In this document: piece by piece, positions 1 to 7,922 of the stretch
Numbering within the stretch: position 1 is the first letter of the stretch
Layout: each line of letters begins with the position of its first letter
DNA from: JACXVD01 sp020446665
Lineage (GTDB): Bacteria > Pseudomonadota > Alphaproteobacteria > Sphingomonadales > Sphingomonadaceae
Reading direction: 5' to 3'
NCBI GenBank assembly: GCA_041396905.1
Contig: JAWKXQ010000013.1
Span: 1 to 64,000, forward strand
Length of the DNA: 64,000 nucleotides
Notes under the pieces: model-generated
Seen by the model: the letters and a program-made list of their open reading frames with translations, nothing else
What the model was told of the DNA's origin: nothing
Databases searched by the model: none
Position numbers and translations under genes: made by a program

Positions 1-257
1 ACCACATCGGCATAGTCGCAGCCGCCATAGTACCGCTTGCCCGGATAACCTTCGGCATATTTGTTGGTGAAGACGCTGCCGGTGGCCTCCAGCACTGCCT
101 TGCTGGCAATGTTCTCGCTGGCGATCAGTTCGATCTTGTCCTGCTGACGCTTCAGCTCCTTGCGGATCGCGCCGAAGATTTCGGGATCAGCCTGTTCAAG
201 GCTGTCTGCCCAGAAGCGGTTCATGGCATCGGTGGTGGGGGCAACTTCAGTGCTCAT
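1..257 (-). CDS. glyA: Serine hydroxymethyltransferase, N-terminal part (cut by window edge)
   Basis: PLP enzyme that interconverts serine and glycine and charges tetrahydrofolate with a one-carbon unit in the cytoplasm. Only about the first 85 codons are present and the gene runs off the left edge. Translation from the ATG at 257 gives the usual start (FWADSLEQADPEIF), then the SHMT signature ELIASENIASKAVLEATGS and TNKYAEGYPGKRYYGGCDY, which line the active site in this family. The start lies 9 bases after the rpiB stop, so it is probably co-transcribed with rpiB, an order common in alphaproteobacteria. The identity is secure; completeness cannot be judged. Confidence 0.95.
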   Translation of the reverse strand, partial: MSTEVAPTTDAMNRFWADSLEQADPEIFGAIRKELKRQQDKIELIASENIASKAVLEATGSVFTNKYAEGYPGKRYYGGCDYADV

Positions 258-266
258 GGCAAATTC

Positions 267-704
267 TCAGACTTCAGGATTGGAAAGCTTGTCGACGCGG
301 CGCTGATGGCGCCCGCCGGCGAATTCGGTGTTAAGGAAGGCATCGACACAGGCTTTAGCCATGTCAGTGCCGGTAAGGCGCGCGCCCATTGCGATGCAAT
401 TCGCATCATTATGCTCACGGCACAGTGCCGCCGAAAGTGGTTCCGATACCAAGGCACAACGTACAGATGGGTTACGATTGACGCTGATCGAAATTCCGAT
501 TCCGCTGCCGCACAAAGCTACACCGCGCTCTGCGGTGCCATCGGCAACGACACTGGCGAGTTTATAGCCATAATCCGGATAATCGACACTGTCGCCGTCA
601 TGCGGGCCAAGATCTGCGACTTCATGCCCTGCTTCAATCAAATATTCGCGCAGCTCGGCCTTGAGGGCGAGGGCCGCGTGATCTGAGGCTATGGCGATGC
701 GCAT
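267..704 (-). CDS. rpiB: Ribose-5-phosphate isomerase B
   Basis: RpiB/LacAB-family sugar-phosphate isomerase interconverting ribose-5-P and ribulose-5-P in the non-oxidative pentose phosphate pathway. The start MRIAIASDHAALALK is the family N-terminus and was chosen over an upstream in-frame Met at 797, whose 31 extra residues do not look like this family. Family motifs seen are YPDYGYKLA, GVALCGSGIGISISVNR (with the catalytic Cys) and the conserved C-terminal EFAGGRHQRRV. The length of 145 aa is normal. It sits immediately upstream of glyA on the same strand. Confidence 0.95.
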   Translation of the reverse strand: MRIAIASDHAALALKAELREYLIEAGHEVADLGPHDGDSVDYPDYGYKLASVVADGTAERGVALCGSGIGISISVNRNPSVRCALVSEPLSAALCREHNDANCIAMGARLTGTDMAKACVDAFLNTEFAGGRHQRRVDKLSNPEV

Positions 705-809
705 GATTGTGCTCTGGGACTCGGTTAGAGGGATTGGGGCCACATAAGGGCTAGGTCCACTGATTGCCACCGCAAAGCGAGGCTCTTCCCCCACCAATGC
801 CGGGGTGTA

Positions 810-1358
810 TCAAATGCGCACCTCTCGCCATTCGCCGGGGGCCAACCCTTCTACCGTCCAGTTTCCAACTGCCCAACGCACCAGTCGAAGTGTGGGGAAA
901 CCCACCGCAGCCGTCATCCGCCGCACCTGGCGGTTTCGCCCTTCCTGTATTGTGAGTTGCAGCCAGCTGTCCGATACAGTCTTGCGACTGCGGATGGGCG
1001 GGTCACGGGGCCAGAGAGATGGGGGCGGGATTAGCTCCGCCAAAGCCGGGCGAGTTGGCCCATCTTTCAGATTAACGCCACGGCGCAGACGTTCCAGCGC
1101 ATCCGCGTCAATCGTCCCCTCAACTTGCACCAGATAGGTCTTTTGCAGCTTGAATTTCGGATCGGCAATTCGGGCCTGCAGCCTGCCATCGTCGGTTAGC
1201 AGCAACAGGCCTTCGCTGTCCCGATCCAGCCTTCCGGCCGGATAAACGCCCGGTATGCCGACAAATTCCGACAATGTCTGGCGTTCGGCAGGGCTGCCTC
1301 GATCGGTGAATTGCGAGAGCACATTCATTGGTTTGTTGAACAGAATTAGTCGGGACAT
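810..1358 (-). CDS. RluE-like 23S rRNA pseudouridine synthase
   Basis: RsuA/RluB/RluE-family pseudouridine synthase of 182 aa. The catalytic block is YPAGRLDRDSEGLLLLTDDG (residues about 39-58), with the Asp of GRLDRDSEG as nucleophile. The C-terminal block EGRNRQVRRMTAAVGFPTLRLVR is also typical. There is no N-terminal S4 domain; the protein starts directly at ILFNKPMNVLSQFT. This matches the RluE subgroup (23S U2457 in E. coli), although substrate assignment is inference. The start is 9 bases downstream of the acyltransferase stop, so the two are probably co-transcribed. Confidence 0.85.
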   Translation of the reverse strand: MSRLILFNKPMNVLSQFTDRGSPAERQTLSEFVGIPGVYPAGRLDRDSEGLLLLTDDGRLQARIADPKFKLQKTYLVQVEGTIDADALERLRRGVNLKDGPTRPALAELIPPPSLWPRDPPIRSRKTVSDSWLQLTIQEGRNRQVRRMTAAVGFPTLRLVRWAVGNWTVEGLAPGEWREVRI

Positions 1359-1367
1359 GCGGGGCGC

Positions 1368-2465
1368 CTATGCCGGGATGAAACGACGCGCGATGCGTTT
1401 ACCAAGAGCAATTCCCGGCAATTCGACCATGCGATGTATCACTGAACTGACCAGCAATGTGCCAATGAGCGTTAGTCCTCCGAGCAAGACGGTAGCCGTG
1501 ACAGGGGTTTGGGCCGGCAGGAGGCAAGCAAGGAACAGCATGATTGGCAAGTGAGTGAGGTAAAGTGAGTAGGACCATTCACCCAAGGCTCGCATCAGCC
1601 CGCTGCGGAGCCAGGCCAGAGCTAGTGCGCCGTTGGCAAGCGCTGCCACCAGCATAGTGGCAGCGAATCCTTCCATAAGCCCGGGGGCTGGATTGCCATA
1701 ATCATAGGTACCCATTTTCCATTCCCCGGTTATGCCGAAAAAGTAGATGGTGCGAAAAACGGTCAGCCCGGCCAAGCCGGACAGGGCGAACAGCAAGGCC
1801 GGGGTCTTGCGCAATTGCTGGCCATGCACAGCGATGATCACGCCCAAAGCGAAATGGACGAGATATAATGAGGCAGACCAGGGGTGCGGCCACCCTTTGG
1901 CGGCAAGTGACAAGGCTGCCAGAACCGCGACCATAGCCAAACCTGCCAGTTTGGACTTGCGGGCGATCCAAACCATGAACGGCACGAACAGAGACCCGAC
2001 CAATTCAACGTAAATCGTCCAGAGCGGTGGGATCAGGGCCGCATTCCATGCTGCCAGCGTCATGGTGATATTGTGCAGCGAGAGGTTCGCCATGTGATTG
2101 ACGGGCCATCTGGCCAATATCGTATCGGGAATGTCCGGCCGCAGCCACACCAGGATTATCGCCAGCGCAGTCGCCGCCCATATCGCGGGATAGATCCGGA
2201 ACAGGCGCTTGAGCCAGAAACGCAAGGAACGGCTCCAAAATATCGCTGTCACATTCTCCAATGACCGGGCCAGCACAAAGCCGCTAAGCACAAAAAACAA
2301 AATCACCGCCGCATGGGGATTGATCAGAAACCCCGCCGCCACGAGGGTTTCTCGGGACAGGGGGTATATCAGCAGCAAATGGGAAAACAGCACGACTAGC
2401 GCTGCCATGCCGCGCAATGCGGTCAGCTCTTCAATTCGAGAAGGCTTGGGGGCGGCAATCGCCAT
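1368..2465 (-). CDS. Acyltransferase 3 family membrane protein (OafA/YrhL type)
   Basis: Integral-membrane O-acyltransferase of 365 aa with about ten hydrophobic segments. The start IEELTALRGMAALVVLFSHL carries the family Arg (LRG) and His motifs, followed by FFVLSGFVLARS, also characteristic. The C-terminus SYSLYLTHLPIMLFLACLL is the usual last block. Members acylate cell-surface sugars such as LPS O-antigen, exopolysaccharide or peptidoglycan; the substrate cannot be told here. It starts 23 bases after rpoD and is followed closely by the pseudouridine synthase gene. Confidence 0.88.
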   Translation of the reverse strand: MAIAAPKPSRIEELTALRGMAALVVLFSHLLLIYPLSRETLVAAGFLINPHAAVILFFVLSGFVLARSLENVTAIFWSRSLRFWLKRLFRIYPAIWAATALAIILVWLRPDIPDTILARWPVNHMANLSLHNITMTLAAWNAALIPPLWTIYVELVGSLFVPFMVWIARKSKLAGLAMVAVLAALSLAAKGWPHPWSASLYLVHFALGVIIAVHGQQLRKTPALLFALSGLAGLTVFRTIYFFGITGEWKMGTYDYGNPAPGLMEGFAATMLVAALANGALALAWLRSGLMRALGEWSYSLYLTHLPIMLFLACLLPAQTPVTATVLLGGLTLIGTLLVSSVIHRMVELPGIALGKRIARRFIPA

Positions 2466-2488
2466 GCGATTACGGCCCCCTTGCGGAT

Positions 2489-4513
2489 TTACTGATCGAG
2501 GAACGAACGCATCTTGCGGCTGCGGCTCGGGTGCTTGAGCTTGCGCAGCGCCTTCGCTTCGATCTGGCGGATACGTTCGCGGGTCACGCTGAATTGCTGG
2601 CCGACTTCCTCCAGTGTGTGATCGGTGTTCATGCCGATGCCAAAGCGCATGCGCAGCACACGCTCTTCACGCGGGGTGAGTGAAGCCAGCACGCGGGTGA
2701 CGGTTTCCTTCAGGTTCGCCTGAATTGCGGCATCCACCGGGATGATCGCGTTTTTGTCCTCGATGAAATCGCCGAGATGCGAATCTTCCTCGTCACCAAT
2801 CGGCGTTTCGAGAGAGATCGGTTCCTTGGCGATCTTCATCACCTTGCGCACTTTTTCCAGCGGCATGGACAGACGCTCGGCCATTTCCTCCGGCGTCGGC
2901 TCGCGGCCCTGTTCATGCAGGAACTGGCGACTTGTGCGGACCAGCTTGTTGATCGTTTCGATCATGTGGACCGGAATACGGATGGTGCGCGCCTGATCCG
3001 CGATCGAGCGGGTGATGGCCTGACGGATCCACCATGTCGCGTAAGTGCTGAACTTGTAGCCGCGGCGATACTCAAACTTGTCGACGGCCTTCATCAGGCC
3101 AATGTTGCCTTCCTGAATCAGGTCGAGGAATTGCAGACCGCGATTGGTGTATTTCTTGGCGATGGAAATCACGAGGCGAAGATTCGCCTCAACCATTTCC
3201 TTCTTGGCGATGCGCGCTTCACGTTCGCCCTTTTGCACCATGTTCACGATGCGGCGGAATTCAGGCAGGCTCATGCCTGTCTGACCCGCAATATCGGCTA
3301 TCTCCGTGCGGATACGCTCGATCGCATCCTCTTCCTTCTCTGCGAAGGCGGCCCATTTCTTGTCCTTCTTCGCATTGTCGGTGAGCCAGCCATCGTCCAG
3401 CTCATTGCCGATATAGGCCTTGAGGAAGTCGACGCGCTTCACTTTGTGGCGCTCAGCCAAACGCAGCATCTGGCCGCCCAGAGCCGTCAGGCGGCGATTG
3501 AATGCGTAGAGATTGTCGACCAGAAATTCGATCTTGGTCGCATGGAACTGCACACTTTCGACTTCTGCAGTCAGATCTTCACGCAGCTGTTCGTATTTCT
3601 TTTCCTTGGCTGCCGGGAATTCATCACCCCGGCCAAGGACATCGACACGCTCTGCCTGCAGCTTCTCGAATTTCTTGAACAGATCGGTGATCCGCGCAAA
3701 GCGTTCCAGCGCTTCCGGCTTCAGCGCGGCTTCCATCTGCGCGAGGGACATGGTGTTGTCCTCGTCATCATCATCGTCGCGGCGCTTGCTGCTGCCTTCT
3801 TCGCCGTCCTCGTCCTCGTCGCTGTCGTCTTCTTCCTCGACTTCATCGTCGTCGCGGATGGTCGGGCCAGCGGTTTCCTCGCTGATCTCGCCATCATCAT
3901 CGTCTTCGGCGCCTTCCTCCATCTTGTCGGCAGGCGGTTCCTTGGACAGCATGGCATCGAGATCGAGGATCTCGCGCAGCTGCATTTCCTCATTATTGAG
4001 GGCTTCGGACCAGTGGATGATCGCGTGGAAGGTGATCGGGCTTTCGCACAGACCCATGATCATCGTGTCACGACCGGCCTCGATACGCTTGGCGATGGCG
4101 ATTTCGCCTTCGCGGCTGAGTAGCTCCACCGCACCCATTTCGCGCAGATACATGCGCACCGGATCATCGGTGCGATCGCCAGTGGCGGTTTTCTTCGCGG
4201 CAGCAGTGGCAGCGGCAGCCCGGCTGGGCTTCGCATCGCTCTCATCCGTAGAGATTTCCTCTACTTCGCTCTCGTTCTCAGCTTCGGCGTCTTCGTCATT
4301 CTCGACGATATTGACGCCCATTTCGGAGATCGCGGACATCACATCCTCGATCTGCTCCGAGCTCATCTGATCCTGCGGCAGCGCATCATTCAGCTCGTCA
4401 TAAGTGACATAGCCGCGTTTCTTCGCTTTGGTGATAAGCTTCTTGATCGATGCTTCGTTGAGGTCGATCAGAGGTGCATCATCATTCTGGGTATCTTTTG
4501 TATCAGATGCCAT
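2489..4513 (-). CDS. rpoD: RNA polymerase sigma-70 factor RpoD
   Basis: Primary sigma factor, 674 aa. In order: an N-terminal region 1.1-like block (LITKAKKRGYVTYDELNDALP), region 1.2 (DPVRMYLREMGAVELLSREGE), a long non-conserved region with an Asp/Glu-rich stretch around residues 205-255, and region 2 with the -10 recognition and melting segment (FSTYATWWIRQAITRSIADQ). Regions 3 and 4 follow, ending in the -35-binding helix-turn-helix TLEEVGQQFSVTRERIRQIE. It starts 9 bases after the dnaG stop, the conserved dnaG-rpoD arrangement. It is complete; the acidic stretch is longer than in E. coli but is in a region variable in the family. Confidence 0.97.
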   Translation of the reverse strand: MASDTKDTQNDDAPLIDLNEASIKKLITKAKKRGYVTYDELNDALPQDQMSSEQIEDVMSAISEMGVNIVENDEDAEAENESEVEEISTDESDAKPSRAAAATAAAKKTATGDRTDDPVRMYLREMGAVELLSREGEIAIAKRIEAGRDTMIMGLCESPITFHAIIHWSEALNNEEMQLREILDLDAMLSKEPPADKMEEGAEDDDDGEISEETAGPTIRDDDEVEEEDDSDEDEDGEEGSSKRRDDDDDEDNTMSLAQMEAALKPEALERFARITDLFKKFEKLQAERVDVLGRGDEFPAAKEKKYEQLREDLTAEVESVQFHATKIEFLVDNLYAFNRRLTALGGQMLRLAERHKVKRVDFLKAYIGNELDDGWLTDNAKKDKKWAAFAEKEEDAIERIRTEIADIAGQTGMSLPEFRRIVNMVQKGEREARIAKKEMVEANLRLVISIAKKYTNRGLQFLDLIQEGNIGLMKAVDKFEYRRGYKFSTYATWWIRQAITRSIADQARTIRIPVHMIETINKLVRTSRQFLHEQGREPTPEEMAERLSMPLEKVRKVMKIAKEPISLETPIGDEEDSHLGDFIEDKNAIIPVDAAIQANLKETVTRVLASLTPREERVLRMRFGIGMNTDHTLEEVGQQFSVTRERIRQIEAKALRKLKHPSRSRKMRSFLDQ

Positions 4514-4522
4514 AAAACCCGT

Positions 4523-7369
4523 TTAATCCGTTTCCTGTTCATCCACCCCGGCAGCGTCGCCGACTGGATGCTCCAAATTCCCCTGAGCTGCGCGTCCAGC
4601 TCGTTTGCTCGCCATTTGCCCGAGTCGCTTCTCAAAATCCAGCTTTCGCTTCAGCAGACGCTGCTGCTCGGCGAAAGCGGCTTCAGGGTCGGTTTCAAAC
4701 CGCGCAGTAGCTGCGGCGAGCGCAGCCTCCAGCGCAGGCCTTTCGACCAGCAGGGATACGGCTTCGGCCAGCTCCTCGCGCGCGACTTGCGGATCCAGTC
4801 CTTCTCCGAGGAAGGCAAAACGGGTGTTATCCGGCGGCGCAGCAGGGCCGATGTCCCCCGATATGGGTAAAGTTGCGCCGGGTTCAAGCATTTCTGCTGC
4901 TTCTATCAACGAATTGATGGGCGGCGCGAGATTGGGCTCCAGCTGGGCGAGCCGCATCAGCGTATCTTCATGGTGCAGGACCTGATCCGGGAAGCGCAGC
5001 AATCCGGCGAATACCGCGCTGGTCAGGGCATCACGGCCACCTCCGCTCACCACCCGGCGCAGCCGCTCCGAGGCTTCAGGCGTCAGGGCGGGGCGGGGCT
5101 GTTTCCAGTCGCGCCCTTTGCCGGAACCGCGCTGTGGTTGGAATGGCGGTCGCGGCGCACGCGGAGGGAAGGCGAAGGCGGAGAATTTCTCCATCAATTC
5201 GCGGCGATACAGCGAGCGTATATCGGGATGCTGGATCGCTTCGACATGATCCATCAGCCGTGCCTTCAACCCCGCTTTGGCCTCCGGCCCGTCAAGCGGC
5301 TGCGCATCGCGTTCAAAGCTCCACAGCGTGTCGAGCAGGCTGGCAGGCTGTGCCAGCAGCTTTTCCATCGCGGCGGCCCCCTGCTGCTTGATCAGATCAT
5401 CCGGGTCGAGCCCGCTTGGCAGCCGCACAATCGCCAGAGAATGGGCCGGGCGCAGCATGGGCAGGGCGCGGGTGATGGCGCGCATGGCCGCGCGCTGTCC
5501 CGCAGCATCGCCATCGAAACACAGGACCGGGCGCTCTACCAGTCGCCACAACAGCTCGATCTGGTTTTCCGTCAGCGCGGTGCCCAGCGGTGCCACCGCA
5601 TCCTCGATCCCCGCATTGGCGAGCGCGATGACATCCATATAGCCTTCGACCACCACCAGGCGGCCCGTCTGGCGGCTCGCCGGACTCGCACGGTGGAGGT
5701 TGTAGAGCGTGCGCCCCTTGTCAAACAAAGGCGTGTCGGGGGAATTGAGATATTTGGGGACCTTGCTGTCGGCCTCCAGAATCCGCCCGCCAAAGGCGAT
5801 CACCCGCCCGCGCGCATCCTCGATCGGCAGCATCAGCCGGGCACGGAACCGGTCATAAGGCTCCTTGTCATCCACCGCGATGCGAAGGCCACCTTCGATC
5901 AGCATAGGTTCTTCAAAGCGGCTGCCCAACGCCGCTTTCATCGCCTGCCGGTCAGTTGGGGCAAAGCCAAAGCCGAAGCGTTCGATGGTGCGCTGGCTGA
6001 AACCGCGCGAGGCGAGATAGGCGCGGGCCTGCATACCCTGCTCACCCGCCAGATTGTGCACGAACCAATCCTGCGCGGCGGCCATGACATCATGCAGACC
6101 GGCGCGTTCTTCAGCCCGCTGCGCCGCGCGCGGATCGGCGGCGGGCACTTCCATCCCGGCCTGTGCCGCCAGTTCCTTCACCGCATCCATGAACTGCATG
6201 CCGCGCTGGTCAGTCATCCAGCGGATCACATCACCGTGGGCCCCGCAGCCGAAGCAATTGCCAGTCAGTATGTTGTCGTCCAGCGCGAAACTATGCGTAT
6301 GCGGCACTTCAGCGCAGAAGACCTCTTCCACACAGTTTGTCGGTTGGACTTTTTGAACCGTCCAGCGAAGCCGGTCATGTTTGGGCTGCGCTTGTTCAAA
6401 TCGTGCCCGTGCATCTGCCAGGAGAAAGAGGTCGGGATCCAGGGTTGATCGGGCAAAGTGGATACGAAATAATTCGCTCGCCCTGCCATCAATTCCCATG
6501 CGCGTTTGTGACGTAATCCCATAGGTAACAATGCCCAGCTGCAAGGCCAGATCACGCACCGCATCGAGCGTTTCACGACAGGCGGAGTTCAACATGACCG
6601 TGCCGTCTTTGGCGACATGGCCATCGGCGGCGAGATAACCGGCTAGGAAACCTCTCCTATAGGCTGTGCTGAGATTGGCTCTTGGGAACGCCTTGTATTC
6701 CCCGAAACTGCGCCCTCCGTAGATGCGGACATAGGGCTGGCCATTCTCCCGCATATGGTTGCTGGCCATTTCGGCGGGAAAATAACGTGCCAGTTCCCGG
6801 TCTTTTGTGCCGTGCAAATGCACATGGCCATATCGGTCGTTCTGTAACGTGCCGTCACCAAAAACAATTCCGTGTCGAATGCCGGCAAGATCAAGCTGCC
6901 CGCCATCATTCTTTGCGGGAGTGACGGTTTCGAGGCGATGCTGCGGGCGAAGTTGCCTGGTGGTGAGGCTGGTTTTCCGCCCACGCACAAACCAGCGGTG
7001 GCCGTCGGTGGCCCGGATGATCTTGACCTGCTGGTTGCGCGTAAGAGTAATCTCCCACAATGTTTGCTGACCATAAGAACGGAACGGAGCCCTGACCCAT
7101 TTCCCTCCGGCGGTGAGCACCTGACTTTCCTTGCCGGCAAGCTCAGCGATGGGAACGCGGCCTTGCCGGGTCATCACCAACGTGTCGCCAGCGAGACAAT
7201 GATAGAAGCCCTTTTCATCGGAAACGGTGAAGCTGGGGCTCTTCTCATTATGGAACGGACAACACGCCTTCCACTCGCGCCCGGCCTTTTGCAGCTTGGT
7301 CGTGCGCATGATGACGCTGGAGAGCGTCACCCGGGAGCGCAGTTCGTCAAGCCAAGCAGGTGAAAGCAT
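4523..7369 (-). CDS. dnaG: DNA primase DnaG, interrupted by an intein
   Basis: Primase that makes RNA primers for replication. The frame encodes 948 aa; removing residues 58-371 leaves 634 aa, a normal DnaG length. N-extein: LSSVIMRTTKLQKAGREWKA and the first zinc ligands in CPFH (Cys37, His40). C-extein: starts with CFGCGAHGD, giving the second ligand pair Cys372 and Cys375. The catalytic core (DnaG N-terminal and Toprim domains) shows VVVEGYMDV (Glu575) and CFDGDAAGQ (Asp619, Asp621). A helicase-binding tail follows to residue 948. The start MLSPAWLDELRSR is typical. It lies 9 bases upstream of rpoD. The intein is described separately; DnaG cannot have its zinc site until the intein is spliced out. 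Confidence 0.95.
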   Translation of the reverse strand: MLSPAWLDELRSRVTLSSVIMRTTKLQKAGREWKACCPFHNEKSPSFTVSDEKGFYHCLAGDTLVMTRQGRVPIAELAGKESQVLTAGGKWVRAPFRSYGQQTLWEITLTRNQQVKIIRATDGHRWFVRGRKTSLTTRQLRPQHRLETVTPAKNDGGQLDLAGIRHGIVFGDGTLQNDRYGHVHLHGTKDRELARYFPAEMASNHMRENGQPYVRIYGGRSFGEYKAFPRANLSTAYRRGFLAGYLAADGHVAKDGTVMLNSACRETLDAVRDLALQLGIVTYGITSQTRMGIDGRASELFRIHFARSTLDPDLFLLADARARFEQAQPKHDRLRWTVQKVQPTNCVEEVFCAEVPHTHSFALDDNILTGNCFGCGAHGDVIRWMTDQRGMQFMDAVKELAAQAGMEVPAADPRAAQRAEERAGLHDVMAAAQDWFVHNLAGEQGMQARAYLASRGFSQRTIERFGFGFAPTDRQAMKAALGSRFEEPMLIEGGLRIAVDDKEPYDRFRARLMLPIEDARGRVIAFGGRILEADSKVPKYLNSPDTPLFDKGRTLYNLHRASPASRQTGRLVVVEGYMDVIALANAGIEDAVAPLGTALTENQIELLWRLVERPVLCFDGDAAGQRAAMRAITRALPMLRPAHSLAIVRLPSGLDPDDLIKQQGAAAMEKLLAQPASLLDTLWSFERDAQPLDGPEAKAGLKARLMDHVEAIQHPDIRSLYRRELMEKFSAFAFPPRAPRPPFQPQRGSGKGRDWKQPRPALTPEASERLRRVVSGGGRDALTSAVFAGLLRFPDQVLHHEDTLMRLAQLEPNLAPPINSLIEAAEMLEPGATLPISGDIGPAAPPDNTRFAFLGEGLDPQVAREELAEAVSLLVERPALEAALAAATARFETDPEAAFAEQQRLLKRKLDFEKRLGQMASKRAGRAAQGNLEHPVGDAAGVDEQETD
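6257..7198 (-). other. Intein with LAGLIDADG homing endonuclease inside DnaG
   Basis: In-frame intein of 314 aa (precursor residues 58-371). Seen: it starts with Cys58 (CLAGDTLVMTRQGRVPIAEL, block A); block B TDGH with Thr121 and His124; two LAGLIDADG-type motifs, GIVFGDGTL (Asp172) and FLAGYLAADGHV (Asp249), both acidic residues present; block F EVPHTHSFALDD; and the end NILTGN followed by extein Cys372. The penultimate residue is Gly instead of the usual His, a known variant in active inteins. Joining the exteins rebuilds FYHCFGCGAHGD, the undisturbed CHC2 zinc motif. Two sampled 60-base lines inside have 52% GC and one 58%, against 73% in a sampled dnaG line, suggesting horizontal acquisition. 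Splicing and endonuclease activity are inferred from intact motifs. Confidence 0.93.
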
Positions 7370-7397
7370 CAGGGGATCCGGGTTGGTACTGTTTACA

Positions 7398-7496
7398 TCT
7401 CGACTTCGCTCGATGCGAACGGGAATTACGGTTGGAAGTTGAAGTCAGGCTTTATGACCCACCATGCCCGTTCGTGTCGAGCGAAGTCGAGACACG
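7398..7496. repeat. Inverted pair of REP-like palindromic repeats (left of GIY-YIG gene)
   Basis: Two copies of one repeat in opposite orientation: 7398-7424 (TCTCGACTTCGCTCG then ATGCGAACGGG) and 7467-7496 (CCCGTTCGTGTCGAGCG then AAGTCGAGACACG). Each copy has an internal palindrome, TCGACTTCGCTCGA or its complement, and the two copies can pair with each other across 42 bases. The right copy overlaps the 3' end of the GIY-YIG frame and supplies its last residues. The arrangement resembles BIME structures built from REP sequences. Confidence 0.8.
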
Positions 7497-7802
7497 CTTA
7501 TGCACAATGCTCGTTGCGCGCTCTGATGGCGGCTTCGCAAAGTAGCCGACCCGGTCCCAGTCGGAGGCGGCAAGCGCTTCCTTCTTTGCTCGCGACCACT
7601 TTTTTACCTGCAACTCGCTGGACAAGGCTTCATGGCGGGTCGGAAAATCCTGCGCCCAGATCAATTCGACCGGACGCCGGCTGGACGTGAAGTTGCAAAA
7701 ACCGCCAACAGAATGCTCGGCGATGCGTCGTTCGAGGTCGTCTGTGTGGCCAGTATAGTACTTCCCGTCAGCGCAGCGCAGTATGTAGCACCAGAAGGCC
7801 AT
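7452..7802 (-). CDS. Small GIY-YIG nuclease-domain protein
   Basis: Single-domain GIY-YIG protein of 116 aa related to the UPF0213/Slx1-like group. Motifs: WCYILRCADGKYYTGHTDD (the GIY and YIG elements as CYIL and YTG), then Leu-Glu-Arg-Arg with the catalytic-type Arg, and the conserved Glu in HEALSSELQVKKWSRAKKEAL. The start MAFWCYIL was chosen because the longer frame (Met at 7853) reads through a flanking palindromic repeat, and those 17 extra residues are just its translation. The last residues (KRVSTSLDTNG) likewise come from a repeat. The gene is thus boxed between two inverted repeat pairs. Cellular role unknown; a nuclease fold is well supported. Confidence 0.85.
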   Translation of the reverse strand: MAFWCYILRCADGKYYTGHTDDLERRIAEHSVGGFCNFTSSRRPVELIWAQDFPTRHEALSSELQVKKWSRAKKEALAASDWDRVGYFAKPPSERATSIVHKRVSTSLDTNGHGGS

Positions 7803-7820
7803 AAAGCGTGCCCTTACATA

Positions 7821-7910
7821 TCTCGACTGCGGCCTGCGGCCTCCGCTCGACACGAACGGATCATTGGGATTAGCCCAGTCCCCGTTCGTGTCGAGCGAAG
7901 TCGAGACACG
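7821..7910. repeat. Inverted pair of REP-like palindromic repeats (right of GIY-YIG gene)
   Basis: A second inverted pair of the family seen at 7398-7496: 7821-7860 (TCTCGACTGCGG, a GC-rich insert, then CTCCGCTCGACACGAACGG) and 7881-7910 (CCCGTTCGTGTCGAGCG then AAGTCGAGACACG). The 7881 copy matches the 7467 copy over about 30 bases. With the left pair it brackets the GIY-YIG gene. Confidence 0.8.
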
Positions 7911-7922
7911 TATGGCATAGTC

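Noticed and set aside
3650..3900. Acidic stretch of RpoD as an inserted domain
   Set aside because: The non-conserved region between 1.2 and 2 varies widely in primary sigma factors; composition alone is not evidence of an insertion.
2777..4123. 448-codon plus-strand frame over rpoD
   Set aside because: Antisense to rpoD; its composition reflects the acidic rpoD stretch read backwards.
7398..7910. CRISPR array
   Set aside because: Only four repeats in alternating orientation with unequal spacing, and a gene in the middle; no cas genes.
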